From the NCBI GenBank assembly GCA_021495925.1, contig JAKEKT010000004.1:1-64000 (forward strand): 64,000 bases of DNA. Direction: 5' to 3'. This document shows, piece by piece, positions 32,860 through 44,959 of this stretch. Below the pieces are notes generated by a model that ran no database searches, was not told where the DNA came from, and saw only the letters and a program-made list of their open reading frames with translations. Source of the DNA: Diplodia intermedia. Lineage: Eukaryota; Ascomycota; Dothideomycetes; Botryosphaeriales; Botryosphaeriaceae. The translations under genes were made by a program, and so were the position numbers. How positions within the stretch are numbered: the first letter of the stretch is position 1; each line of letters starts with the position of its first letter.

Positions 32860-34527
32860 ATGTCTCTCCTGCGGGAAGCGCAACGATGCCTAGCTAACCA
32901 AGCCGCGCGAAAAAGCCTCAATGCCTTCATCACCTTGCCCGACAGCGCCGCGGTGCTGCGCCAAGTCCAGCGCGCCGAGTCGCAGCCCTCGCAGCGTACG
33001 ACTCTACCACCCAGTCTTCCCTCTCCAGATGCCCAAAATCTCTGACACTTCGATTCACCAGCCTCGTCGCTCAATGGCCGCCTTGTAGCCGTCAAAGACA
33101 ACATCTGCACGACTGAAAGCCCCACGACCTGCGCCTCAGCCATCCTCCGCACCTTCACTTCGCCCTACGATGCCACCGTGGTGCGGTGTCTGCGCGCTAC
33201 CGGCGCCGTTGTGGCGGGAAAGACGAACCTCGATGAGTTCGGCATGGGCTCGCACAACCTGAACTCGCACTTCGGACCAGTGTCGCAGCAATACCAAGGC
33301 GAGAGCGTGTCAGCGGGTGGTAGCTCCGGCGGCAGCGCCGTGGCCGTGGCTACTGAACAGTGTTGGGCGTACGTCCTCCAGTCATGAGACACAACACTTC
33401 GCCTTGAGTTTGCGGGCATTTGAGGGACCCGAGGCTGACCGTTGGGGACGCGAACAGCGCTCTAGGTACGGATACGGGCGGCTCCGTCAGGCTGCCGGCG
33501 GCATACACAGGCATTGTAGGCTTCAAGCCGTCCTACGGTCTGGTGTCGAGATGGGGTGTAGTCGCATATGCCAATTCTCTCGACACCGTCGGCGTTCTGG
33601 CGAGAAACACCAAGGATGCGAAGGAGGTCTTCAGTACGTCTTCAACCACCGCAATCACCACCTATCGTTAAGCAACTAACATGAAACCACTCGACAGCCG
33701 CCATAAACCACCACGATCCTCTCGACCCAACCAGTCTCCCCCAAAGCACACGCTCACGCCTCCCCCGCTCCAACAACCACAATGGCGCCCTCCGCATCGG
33801 CGTTCCCACCGACTACAACATCACCGAACTCACCCCCGCCGTCCGCACCGCCTGGGCCCGCACCCTCGCCCACCTCCAACTCCTCGGCCACACCATTGTC
33901 CCAACCACCCTCCTCACAACGCACCAAGCGCTCTCGGCCTACTACGTCCTCGCGCCGGCCGAAGCCTCGTCCAATCTGGCCAAGTACGACGGCGTGCGGT
34001 ACGGCACGCGGGCCGAAGGTGCGGACGGGAACGGTGCTGAAGAGGTGCTGTTCAGCAAGACGCGCGGCGCCGGGTTTGGCGACGAGGTCAAGCGGCGTGT
34101 TGTGCTGGGTGCCTATGCGTTGTCCGCGGAGGCCGTGGACAATTACTTCATTCAGGCGCAGCGGGTGAGGAGGTTGGTGCAGAGGGATTTTGATGGGTGC
34201 TTCCGGAGGGGTAACCCGCTGCTAGAGCCGTTGGAGGGGGAGATGGACGTGGAGAGGACTATCGACAAGGAAGCAGGAGTGGATGTTCTGGTTTGCCCGA
34301 CGGCGCCAACGTTGCCGCCGAGGGTGGAGGAGTTGAAGGAGGCGGAGCCGGTGAATGCGTACATGAACGATGTCTTCACCGTGCCGGCGAGCTTGGCGGG
34401 GTTGCCGGCGATGAGCGTGCCGGTGAAGGGCGAAGAGGAGGGGCAAAGAGTGGGGATGCAGGTCATTGCGCAGTATGGCTGCGATGAACTGGTGTTTGAG
34501 GTTGCGGGCATGATTGAGGGGCAGTAG
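32860..34527 (+). CDS. HER2: Mitochondrial glutamyl-tRNA(Gln) amidotransferase subunit A
   Basis: A 482-residue amidase-signature enzyme (yeast Her2, bacterial GatA) that supplies ammonia to convert Glu-tRNA(Gln) to Gln-tRNA(Gln) in mitochondria. The catalytic Ser-cisSer-Lys triad is visible: the lysine in GRLVAVKDNICT, then GKTNLDEFGMGSHNLNS, the serines in SAGGSSGGSAVAVA, and LGTDTGGSVRLPAAYTG. The C-terminal part includes VDVLVCPTAPTLPP and PASLAGLPAMSVPV. Exons: 32860-32995, 33062-33368, 33458-33633 and 33698-34527; phases close. The second junction joins QCWA to ALGTDTGGS. The N-terminus (MSLLREAQRCLANQAARKS) could target mitochondria. Confidence 0.94.
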
Positions 34528-34790
34528 GGAAGCGGTACAAACATTCACCATATTCAAACGAGAACACAACAGATACTTTCAATAGCCATTGGATTCTTTC
34601 CGTCTAGCCTGCCGTGACAGCGGCTTTGACTCCACATCCTTGCGGATGTCTTCGATATTATCGTATTTGATGCAGCATGTGCCTCGCCTTGGAAGGCATA
34701 CCAATGATCCGTCGCGTCGTGAAATGGGGGAAATTCTTTTTTTTTTTTGGCAAGAAGATTCGTGTTTTCGTAGACTCGCAACTCGCAAGT

Positions 34791-35070
34791 TTACTGCTTG
34801 TCCGTCTTGGCCTGGGGCTGGTCGGTCAGACCCTTGGCGTCGCCGTGGATGCCGATGCCCTGGCCCTTCTCGCCGGGCGGCGGGGTTGCCGTCTTGTCTG
34901 CGCGGGCGACGTGGTCGGACTGCGCGTACGTGCATCAGTACATGCTTCGGGAGCTGGGTCTCGCAGCAGAGATTTGCGATGCTTACCTTGGGCTCGGAGC
35001 CAGCGCCGTGAACAATGTTGTGACCGGCCTCGATGGCGTTGTCACCAGCTCCGGATCCGTCGCGAGGCAT
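34791..35070 (-). CDS. 70-residue hydrophilic, probably disordered protein
   Basis: Two exons (35070-34987 and 34919-34791) with GTAAGC donor and GCGCAG acceptor give 70 residues: a start MPRDGSGAGDNAIEAGHNIV, then HGAGSEPK, and an end GLTDQPQAKTDKQ. The product lacks Cys, Trp, Tyr and Phe, and is rich in Gly, Ala, Asp and Lys. That composition resembles small LEA-like or conidial/stress proteins of fungi (inference only). Support is the clean splice phase, high third-position GC, and small soluble composition. I do not recognise a named family. Confidence 0.6.
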
Positions 35071-36036
35071 GTTGTGTGGATGGGAATGTGTCGTGAGAGG
35101 TGGACGGGTGTGTGTGTGAGAGGTAGGATGTAGTAACGGTGGCAGTGGCTTGTTTGTGCGTTGGAAAAGGATAGTTCAGACGGCTAAGGGACGAGGCTCT
35201 GCTTCTTATACTGGCAATGACGACGTTATCCTTCTTCTATCCAAGCGCGGCCGGCCTTCCATTCCGTCATGTGGGGTTGCCAACGCCGGCTGCCCAAAAA
35301 CCAAGCCCATACCACGGCTCCTTGGGCTGCTGTGTGAGGGGGAAAGACTAGATGCTGTGGAAAGACGAGCTGTGATGTACAAACGACGTCATACTGGGCC
35401 AGCCTAGGTAGGTCCTGGCCGGCGCCGGCGGCGCCTCGGCCCCTCTGCCTTCCTACCATCATCATCAGGCAAAGAAGACGGGAAGAAAAAAGGAAGGGGA
35501 AAGGGATAGCTGGGAATCCAGACGAACCAGCCCATCGCAAGTGGCAAAGCTCCATCAGGCAAAATCAGGGACGAGGCTGCCCATGTCTTCCGATAATCCC
35601 AGCTCCACGCTCTTGTTACCCTTTTAGGCATGCATGTGAGGCAAGCTCGTTACCGACGGTTTCAGCAGCCTTTGTTATCTTGTGACTAGGCGTGAGTGGC
35701 TGCCTTCTTCGGCTGAGTTGCTTGTCGGGTAAACTGTTCAGCGCCAGCCTGTGACATGGAGCTGCAGAACAACAAAGGCCGTCAGCACCGTTCAGCCTGT
35801 CAGCCACGGTAAGCAGAATCAGCATCCCACCTCAGCTCAATGTCGCACTGCATATGCGATCGACGGAGTACAAGCACAGATTCGAGTTTGATGGTAATAG
35901 TGCTTAAATTCGTTTGGTTATTCGGGAGCCGAAGCCCCGATGTCTCATACTCATGACTTCCTAAACCTCCGTGTCGCTAAAGCTTGTCACACAGTTACAA
36001 TTGCCAGACCACCCAATGTAAACACCTGAACACCCT
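35071..36036. other. Intergenic region downstream of hacA
   Basis: Upstream region of the small 70-residue protein gene and 3' flank of hacA. No gene seen; short frames only. Confidence 0.5.
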
Positions 36037-36259
36037 TCAGACCCTTGTTGATAGGTCGTTTTGCCCCAAGCCGTCCTGCCAGAAATGCCCGCTATCTTGT
36101 ACAAGACCTCTCCCGGTACACTGCCTTCTGACCGTTCTTCTTTCTTTGTCGATAATCGATGACGATAGTCTTCGGAATTGCCGGACGGCTCTCCGCGTGT
36201 CCCTCTCCCGAAAGATCCCAGAAGATCCCGAGGCCTTTCCGGCAACTCTGAAGCTAGGC

Positions 36260-37482
36260 TTACGCAGCGGTGCCAGGCCCGTCGCTAACAGAAACTGTTG
36301 CGCCTGAGTCGGCGTGCAGGTCATAAGACTTTGCACCAGAGTGCTCAAAAAAGCCGAAGGATCCCACTGGGTCTGAGGGGAAAGAGGCGTCGAAGAAGCT
36401 GCCCTCTGGATGATCTGCAGCGTACGCTGACATATCGAAGAGCTGAGAAGCGTCATCGACGAAAGACGAAGGTTGAGGATGATCAGATAGGTAATCGCCC
36501 AAGGAAAAGTCAACAGGCTTGCCGGAATCGTCGTACTGGAAGCTAAGCTGCTGGCCGACCGACACTGCAGGTCGCACAACATTGCTGCAGAATGTTGTGT
36601 CTGGTCGGGCTCAACAAAGCTCAGATCGTCGTTCCGGGGCGTGGGCGGCTGGGAGCTAGAGTTGATGGGCGAGTCGTAGTCCTCCATCGATTCGGGGCTC
36701 GCATACGATGAGTTGTTCATCGCAGGGCTGCCGAACGAGGATTCCGCCTTCATGGCAGGACTGGTGAAGGATGCTTCGCGGGGGTTGATGGTGGTGCTGG
36801 CCACGGAGCCTTCACGCTCCATCTTCATCTTGTCGGCCGATGTGGTGACAATGGCGGGCGTGGAGGTCGGGGCCGTGTTTGTGGGGGCCGATGTCGGTGC
36901 CGGCGACGGCGACGGGGCCGGGCTGAACATGGTAGCCGGGGGCATCTCGATGCCGTCAATGATGCGCGGGAGGATGGGGAGCTGCTCGGTAGTGCGGCTG
37001 CGGTACCACGAGATCTGGTCCTCGAGCTGCTTGGTGTAGGTGAAGAAGCGGTCGAGCGAGTTCTTCCAGTGATCCCGCTCGGCGGTAAGCCGCTCCATCT
37101 CCTCGCGCTTCCGTTCCCTGGAGTTGTGGGCGGCGAGGCGGTTGCGCTTCACGCGCTCGATACGACGCTGCTCTTTTTCGTCGGCCGTCTTGGCGCGCTT
37201 GCGGGGAGGCAGGTTGGTCTTGGGCTCGGGGAGCACCTGGCCCCACGACTTGCGCTTCTTGGGCTGTGACTTGTGTGTGTTTGATGATGTGGATGCGGAC
37301 GGTGTGGCGGGGGTCGCGGCGGCGGCCTCGGGGACGGCCTGCGGGCTGGATGCTGAGTGCAGATCCTCCATCTTGATGGTTGTGGGGATGTCGCGCGCCG
37401 GGGGGGTGAGCATGGAGAAGTCGAGGGGAGTAGCCGTGATAGCGGGATTAGAGAAGGTGTATGAAGACTGCTCTGCGTCCAT
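36260..37482 (-). CDS. hacA: bZIP transcription factor of the unfolded-protein response, HacA
   Basis: Homologue of Aspergillus HacA, yeast Hac1 and animal XBP1, which activates ER chaperone and secretion genes. The diagnostic run is KKRKSWGQVLPEPKTNLPP followed by RKRAKTADEKEQRRIERVKR and a basic region NRLAAHNSRERKREEMERL, then a leucine-zipper-like helix. The mRNA carries an Ire1-type intron at 36567-36551. Spliced, it gives 401 residues ending ATVSVSDGPGTAA; unspliced, the frame runs on to 36037 (481 residues). The spliced frame contains the typical HacA tail (FQYDDSGKPVDFSLGDYL). The start is the ATG of MDAEQSSYTF at 37482; an in-frame ATG at 37587 would add 35 residues. Regulation by ER stress through Ire1 is inferred from the conserved splice sites. 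Confidence 0.93.
36551..36567 (-). promoter_or_regulatory. Ire1-type unconventional intron of hacA
   Basis: On the minus strand the 5' site is CTG|CAGT inside a 7-nt loop closed by a CGAC/GTCG stem, and the 3' site is CAG|CAGC; both match the CNG|CNGN heptamer cleaved by Ire1. Exactly 17 nt lie between the cuts. Removing them changes frame from LQCRSASS to LQLSFQYDD, the conserved tail. I see no clean stem at the 3' site. Confidence 0.85.
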
Positions 37483-40400
37483 GGTGGAGTTGCGCGCTGC
37501 TATGCATCTGGCCGGAGTAGTGTGGTGGGCCGTGCCTTTGTATGGAGGGGGTTGTCTGAGGAAGGCAGCAGCGTAAGATGAGGACAAGTGTTCTTAAGTA
37601 GGCGAGCGGCGTGCACAAGGAGGCGGAGCGCAGGGGCACTAGGCGGGCTGGAGCCAGGGCACCCTGGCGCCCTGGATCCAAGGCTCGCGCGACCCCTAAT
37701 TTTGGGGCACCACATCGGCGCGCGCACATCGTCTTGGCTCCCTGGCGCTGGCGCTGCGTCCGTGTGTTGCTTCAGCTCGCCCTCCATGCACACGGTCCCT
37801 CGTTTCACGACGGTGGGCTTCATCCGCGCGCCTCAGGCTCAGACACCGCGCCAGCGACGCGTAGCTACGGATTCCTGGCCTCGCGCCGCCACAGCTCCTT
37901 ACTTGTGGTGCCGTGCCTCTGCCCGCAACCACCGGCCCTGTCGTGCCGTGCCAGCAGCACCAACAAGAGGGGGTCCAGCGGCGCGGCGGGGGCCGTTTGC
38001 CAGCAGCCGGCGCATCGCTGCACAGACGCGCGGCGGACAGCACGAGCTCGCAGCGCAGCCCCGCGGACGACTCGCACGTCGGCGTGGCGAAGGGCGGACT
38101 GCTGCGATGGAGGGCTCCGTTCTTGCGCAGAAGGCTATTATACGGCGGGCAATCTCCTGACGGCAGGCGCTCCGCAGGATGATAACGACGGCGAAACTGC
38201 TTGGGTTAGTGCGAGTAAGCGGGCAGCACTATACACGAGGGCGGGTGGGCGCGGAGCGAGTCGCAAAGCGGCAGTTCTGGAAGCTTCATATCAGGCAGCC
38301 CAGATCTGCGGCGGCGCTGGCTGCTAGGTTCGAGAAGGCGATGGCGAGGCAGGACCGCCGTCGTCCCGGCGAGCCGCAGCCCCTGGATGAGTCGTGCGCG
38401 GGGCCCTCGCGTCCATCGAGCTCGGCTGATCTCGAATCCATGACGGCGCTGGATCTCCGGCGCGGCCGTGACGACTGCTCGCCGTGGCGGGGGCTAGGTA
38501 CGAGTACGGCCAGGCGACGACTACTGCAGGCAAATGACGAGCGCGCGAATGCTGCTGCCTCCCCCTGAGGCTGGCCCATCTACTCGATGCAGCGGTGACG
38601 GCGCGGCGACGGTCGTGGCCCACAGGCAGCGCAGTTCTTCGCCTCTCTACTCGCCAACAAATGGCGCAATCATCGAGCCGGCTGCCTATCGTGTGTTGGG
38701 TGAAAGGCGGTCGGGGCGCTCGTGCTGCGTCGAGGTCCGAGGCGCGGAACACGCAGCTCGCTCCCCATCGCTCCGCGTCGCCAGCGGAGGGCGAGGCGGA
38801 GAGCGGCACCGGTCAGGGGACCAGCTCAGCACTCGTGGGCCGCCTTCCCCACACGCCAACGTCCATCACGCCTTCCAGAAGCTCGCTTGCGGCCATCTCA
38901 AACCGGCCTCCCCACCGTCGCAGTCGCAGACCCGGCGGCTGCCGCAGCCCGCTGCGAACCGACCTCACCGCACGGCAAGCCACCGTCTTCATGCCAGGAA
39001 CGGCATCCTTGGCCCGTACATTTCCCAGCGCGGCGCGTCCCGCCGCAGGCTAGCGAGGGCGTCTTGCAACTGGCCCAATGGCTGCCCCCTGCGTCGCGAG
39101 AGCCTCGTTGGGGTCTGCTGCAGGGTCAAGCTTAAGCGCGCCTCTCGTCCGCCTTGTAGGAATGGCCGCCGGATTGCTGCGGATGCTATAATTACCGCTG
39201 CGTACCACATATCAAGAAATAGAGCATTGGGAGCGGACGGGCGAGCCGTGGTTTGCATTCCCCAACACCACGCGCACTAGTCCAACGGTTTGTGTGTCCC
39301 ACCACAGCCCTCCTCGCGGCATTCTCCTCTTCAATAGCATTCTCCTTCTCAATCGTGCAACATGCTGTCGTCATCCGCTTGATTCTCGCGCAGACACGTG
39401 GGTGTGTGGCTGCGCAGTGGTTCTGCTTCCTAGGCTAGAAGCTTGTCTCTTCCACCTCATGCTTCAGACCGAGCTAGCATCGTGCCTCGTGGCCAGATTA
39501 GCTGCCTCCATCCGACCCACGGCAACTGCGTTCCGCCGCCATACTAATGAGCAACACCTACCAGCTTCGACAGGATGGATTAGCGCCAGAGGCCAGCTGC
39601 AGATCAGCCGCACCGCCGCCAGGCCACGAGGCCGCCACGGCTACCGCGATCCTTCCCTCCCGCCCGCTCCCACCCCGCGCTCCTTCCAGCCCCGGCCCCC
39701 GAGGATAGTAAAAGAAAGCAACGGCCTCCCCGGTCGTCTGGGAGATGAGCAGTCTTCAGATCAGATCGCTTAAGATGGGCGGTCCCTCAGGCCTCAGGGC
39801 GGTACGTCCGCGACAGTTTGAGCGCTCGTCTCCGACACCCGAGATAATCTTCGCCGTTGACGATGAAACGGGCCTTTCGTGAGGGCCTGAATGTTTCAGG
39901 CTGGCTTCTGGCTCCGGCGCCGTTGGTGCTTCATCTCGGCCCCGGACCCTTGCCTTGGTTCGGGACGTTGGGGTCCAGAACTAACTTGGCTTAGGCGGAC
40001 CCCCCGGATTATTATAGTAGGCTGAGAGTCGTTGTCCCAAAAACGGAAGCTGGCTTCGGGTCTGCATCACCGTTGCAACAGCGACGCTATCAACTTGATC
40101 CTTGCCGCGATCAGGGCGAATCGCAGATCGTCAGCGAGGATGGCATGGGGCCGTACATACATACGAACACCGGACCTGAAGGAGGCGCAGGCGCGATGCC
40201 GAAAGAGATCGAGCTGTCGGAGCAGGAGGCGGTAGCTGCTTTCCCCAGCTTGATCTCCCCGCCAGCAGCACCGGTCAGACAACGAGCTTGGGTCGCCGGC
40301 TGCATGCACAACATCACTGAGCCAGAGCCAACGAGAAACGCCCGCTAGATAGCTAGCCGCGCACGCGTAGGGCGCAGATAGATACACGTGTAGCGTGTGT

Positions 40401-41415
40401 GTCCGGTGAGCTGTGCTTGCTCGTTTCCGGGGTGAGCTGGTGGTGATCAGGGGCAGTGATGTCTGCGCGCGTGTGAATCGTCACCCGCCCTACACTGAAG
40501 ACCAGAATTGTGGGCAGGCGCAAGCATATGGTGGGAGTGGTGCGCAGCATGGATGGGGGCCATGGCTAATGGTCGCCTCGATACGGTAATCCGGCGCGGC
40601 ACAACGACCGTTTCCATTTATAGATGGATGGAGGTCGGCAGGGCGAACGGGCTGGTGCCCCACCATATTCGCTGGACCAACATCCCGGTGGATTCGTCCG
40701 GTGGATTCGTTAACGTGTCAGTCACACAACCGTTTGCCCTCGCACTTCTGTCTAACCTTGATGGCGCTTGGAAATGGAGTGCTGCGCCGCGCTGTTCTTC
40801 GAAGTCCTGAAGCTGCCGCAGCCGGATTACGCCATTAAAAGAATGTCAGCGTTGGAAAGCATTCATTCTGCAAGCAACGCTATAAACGTCATACCGCTCT
40901 CAGTATTACCTCGAACTCAACGCCATTAAAGACGGAAAATACCCAGCCAGGTACGAAATATATCCTAGTTGGGCTGGGATGACCATCAAGCAGCTTCCAC
41001 AGAGGTTGATGCTACCTGCGCATGGTCTCTCGCCACAGCCCGGTAACTCCCTGCGCCGCAACAACCAATACGAACAAATACGCTCTTCATTCACCGAGTT
41101 TTCGATACACGTCTACATGTCTTCTTTTCTCAACTTCCTGGCCATAAAGTCATAGCGTCCGGGCATTACCTCAAGGAAACGCTGACGATTTAGTTCCCGG
41201 CGTCGAGCACTGACCGGCAGCGCTCTACCAATGATCACCTGCCAATGCATCAAGAAAATGATTATGCTATTTTCCCCCACATCGACCAATCCGTTTGCAT
41301 TTCGTGTCTCTACACAAACCTGCATGACCGCAAGGACCATAGTGGTATGCTATCCGTAGCCTTCTTCTCGTCTCTGCAACCGTCTCGTATCCAAAAGAAA
41401 AGTGTTCTCAACCGT
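37483..41415. other. 3.9-kb gene-free stretch upstream of hacA
   Basis: From 37483 to about 39300 the DNA is very GC-rich, and several 100-250-codon frames overlap in all six readings. All are Arg/Ser/Ala-rich with no domain, so I call none. Part must be hacA promoter and leader. From 39300 to 41415 composition becomes ordinary and holds the NIC96 3' flank. No tRNA, 5S rRNA or repeat was recognised. Confidence 0.5.
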
Positions 41416-44400
41416 TTATGCACCAATCTCCTGCCCAGCCCTCGCCAACGCCTCAAACACCCTAGGCGGCAGCTTATACCTCACCAACCCCGCAAATACC
41501 ATCATATCCTTGGCCGTTGTCTCAAGCTGCTCAACGACGTTCTTGTTGGCGGCCGTGGCCTCGAAGCTCGCCTGGCGCAGCTCCTCGCGCCGGCGCCCGC
41601 AGCAAATGATGGTCCACATGAGCAGGTGGCCAATGAGGCGCGCGACGACGGACGGCAGGCCGTTGAAGGTCTGCGCATGCCGGCGGATCTCCTGCATGTT
41701 GGACTGCTTGCCCGTGGGGAGCAGAGTGGTCTCGTGAATGGCCTGGTGTGAAGAAAGAACGTCAGCTTTGTACTCCCCGTCATCGCCGTCGTCGTGGGGG
41801 GTTGATGAAACTTACATCCAGAGCGCCGGCCCAGTGAGCCTGCTCGACAAGGCTCTTGGCAATAGAGACCTGCAGCAACATGGTCAAGGCTGTGCGGTTT
41901 GGTTGTTTCACCTTGTTGTACATGAGCGCGTTTGCGCTGTACAAGTTGTTCATGTTCATTGCTAGCTGCGCTGGGTCGTCGACGGCCGTCAGACTGAGGC
42001 TGCTGACGGACTCGTCTTCGGGACGTCTGGCCGCCGCGCGTGGCTTCAGAGGTTCCAATCTGTGCGGCTTCTGGCCAATGTCGACGGCGAGAGCGTCAGA
42101 CAGAGCACGGTTGACGATTGCAATCACACTGTCGTAGTCCTCGGCCAGGTGGTACAGGAGTACGGCATCCGTGGTGCGACCGGCTTCATCAGCCACGGCG
42201 GCCGCTTGCAGAGTAATGTTCTTGAGGAACTCTTCCTGGTCAGACAGCCCGATGAGGCGAAGACGGAACTCAATCACACCGGTGATACGAGTACCGTCAG
42301 AGCGGATGTCACCAAGGAGCAGAGCGAACTCGCGCGTCTCAAGCACCAGCTCGCGTAGAGCTTCATGGCAACATGCTGCTTGTGACTGGCCGAGTTGGCC
42401 ATCGAGATCTGCATTGAGATTGAGCAGGACAAGGTAGTCCGCCGCGGCCTCGGCCTTTGCTGCGCGGAAGTCCCGCGTGTAGTGGCCGATGATACGGCAG
42501 AAGTTGATTTGAGGCTTCGATCGAGTGGAGAAGGACATGATGTCGGTTCCAGCCGTGAAGAAATCGGCGACTCTCAACAAACCATAGTAAGACAGGCCAA
42601 TTGCGAAGTGCACCGCGGTAGTGTAGCTCTGCTGGTAGAGGAAGTTGACACCCTCTTCGAACATGCCCGAGAGCATGTGCAACAAAAAGCACACGCCATA
42701 CTGAGCATTGGCATCCGAGCCCTGGAAATGCCTCTGGGTGATATCGGCGATGGTGCTCCTGATGTTGTCGAGAGCAAAAGTCTCACCAGCAGCCTCCTCC
42801 GCACGGTTGACTTCTCGGGCCAAGCTGAACTGCAGCCACGCCCAATCTTCCATGCCCTTGCTGATTCCTTCGAGAGTAGTTCGGCTGAGCTCACAACGTC
42901 CAACAACCTTGTAGCACGCCATGCGGTAGGGATCGAGAGAGTTTTCGGGAGCCAGGCGCATGCGGTTCTGGTACTCGGCGTTGATGCGGGTCTGCAGCTC
43001 CGGGGGCAGCCTCCTGTCGTCGCTGTTGACAAAGGCAGCGAGGTATGAAGGGAAGTTGCGGTCCAAACTCCTGATTGCACGCTCGTTCTCGGCGACATAG
43101 TCAAGAGCTTCCCTGGCGAGACCTGCGCGAAGCAAGTAGAAAATGAGAGCCCAGCAGAAGTCCTCACCAATGCTCTGAAGTTCGATACTGTCTGCTGCAA
43201 GCTCTTTCCTGGCCACGAGTAATCTGATAAAGCCACGGACTTGGCTGATCTGGGTGGGCTCGCCTCCAACCATGGACTCTGTGGGGTTCTTTGCGTTCAT
43301 TTCCTTGATGTCGGCCAAGAACTTCTTTTCCAGAAAACTCCTGCCGCCATCTAGGATGCGCTTGCGCATTGCGATGCTTCTTCCAGAAGACGGCGTCTCA
43401 TCTAAGTAGTCTTGGGCAAACTGGCGTTCCTTTGGTGCAGGAATCGTGCTGGAGTCGTCGGGCAACCGCTCTCCGATAATCTCTACTAGGGCATTGTAAG
43501 ACTCTATAAGGCGATTCGAGTTCTGCAGCAGGTGTCAGTACTGTCCGGTGGAAGTGGAGATGGAGAAACGTACGTCAGTGGGCGCCAACTTCTCGATCTC
43601 GGCAAACTCAGCCATGACTGGGTAGGGCCTTTCCTCAAGGCGCGAAACATTCAACTCCTTGACCTTTGCCGCATATTTCTCCTGCTTGTCCCTCATGAAA
43701 CGGCTCTCAGGAACGGGCGTTGCAGAGCTGGGGCCGTTGCTGTCCGCGAACCCACTGGCGCGTCCTCCGCCAATTGCTGAAGGCGCACCAATGACGGACT
43801 TGTGCATGGCGGAAGCTCCAAATGACACTCCAGCAACGCTGGCAGAAGCGCCAAAGCCACGGCCCTTGCGCTTCGAGCGGCCGAAAGCTCCCCGCTCCAC
43901 CGGAGCGCCGATAGCGCTCACACTGGCCTCCAGGTGTTCCACTTGACGACCGAGGCCAAAATGCTCATAGATTCGCTTGCGTTGTGCATCCCATTCCATT
44001 TGAATGTTGTCTTCAAGGAAATTGTCGAAGTCCTTCTTGGACTGCTCCAGGCCCTCGGCAATCATTGCTAATGTAGATTGGGAATGGAGGTTCGAGATGT
44101 AAGCGTCGATATCGACATCAACGGAGCTGGGAATGGTGGTCTGCGCGCCCACGCCAGCCTGAACGCTGAATTGGTTGAGATCTTTCAGAGCAGAACTTGT
44201 GTTGACACCGGAGGCCGCGAGGAGATAGTGTCTGTATCGTAGCATTAGCCCCCGCATCTACACTCGACTGAATAGCACTTACGCCTTGCTGTCGCGCGCT
44301 AGTGGCGCGGAAGGGCCGCCTTGGCCAAGGTTCCTGACCTTCCTCGCGATATCGCCGAGCCCAAGCTGCAAGCTGGGCAGATCCCCAAACGCCGAAGTGC

Positions 44401-44525
44401 CATTCTCCTGCGCCGCCCTCTTCCGGCTACGCTCGAGCAGGTGGTCGAAATACGCGGTCTGGCCCGTGGCAGCCTGAGACTGCGAAAGCGAGCCTGGCTG
44501 CTGCTGTGTTTGACCTAGCGGGTTT

Positions 44526-44560
<35 letters not shown>

Positions 44561-44959
44561 TTGTTGTGCCGGCTGCTGATTGTTTGCGTTCAATCCGCCG
44601 AAGAAGCCACCGCCACCGGATTGCGGCTGCGCAGTGGAAGCACCGAGCCCACCAAGCCCACCAAGGAGTCCGCCGCCGGTGGTGCCGGTTGTGGTTTGCT
44701 GCTGCTGGTTCTGAGCGCCGCCGAGGGTAGATCCAAAGAGGCCACCAGACGCGGGTGCAGTGGTCTTCGGAGCTCCAAGATTGCCGAATAGACTTGGGCC
44801 GGTCGACGTGGCGGGGGGCGCGCCGCCAAACAGCCCTCCGCCTGTTTGTCCAGCGGCTGAGCTGGGAGCTCCTCCTCCAAGGCCGCCAAACAAGCCGCCG
44901 CCAGCGGGCTTGTTGGCCTGGTTGTTTTGGCCGAAGCCGGATCCGAAGAGCGACGACAT
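41416..44959 (-). CDS. NIC96: Nucleoporin NIC96 (Nup93 family)
   Basis: A 1122-residue linker nucleoporin of the inner ring. The N-terminal ~180 residues are Gly/Phe-rich with GLFG-type repeats (MSSLFGSGFGQNNQANKP, GGGLFGGL, SGGLFGSTLGG) and a run of 13 glutamines; such FG extensions are unusual for yeast Nic96 itself but seen in some fungi. A coiled-coil follows (near YFDHLLERSRKRAAQENG and AMIAEGLEQSKKDFDNFLED). Then comes the alpha-solenoid, e.g. DYLDETPSSGRSIAMRKRIL and HFAIGLSYYGLLRVADFF. Exons: 44959-44283, 44231-43574, 43522-41816 and 41742-41416; phases close. The C-terminus ends RVFEALARAGQEIGA. Confidence 0.94.
44528..44566 (-). repeat. CAG/CAA microsatellite coding 13 glutamines in NIC96
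   Basis: On the minus strand three CAA codons are followed by ten CAG codons in frame within the FG-rich N-terminal region, between QPA and PNPLG. Pure CAG runs are prone to length variation between strains. Confidence 0.95.

Noticed and set aside
37588..39280. Several 100-248-codon frames upstream of hacA
   Set aside because: Overlap each other in all readings, Arg/Ser-rich, no domain; explained by high GC and few stops.
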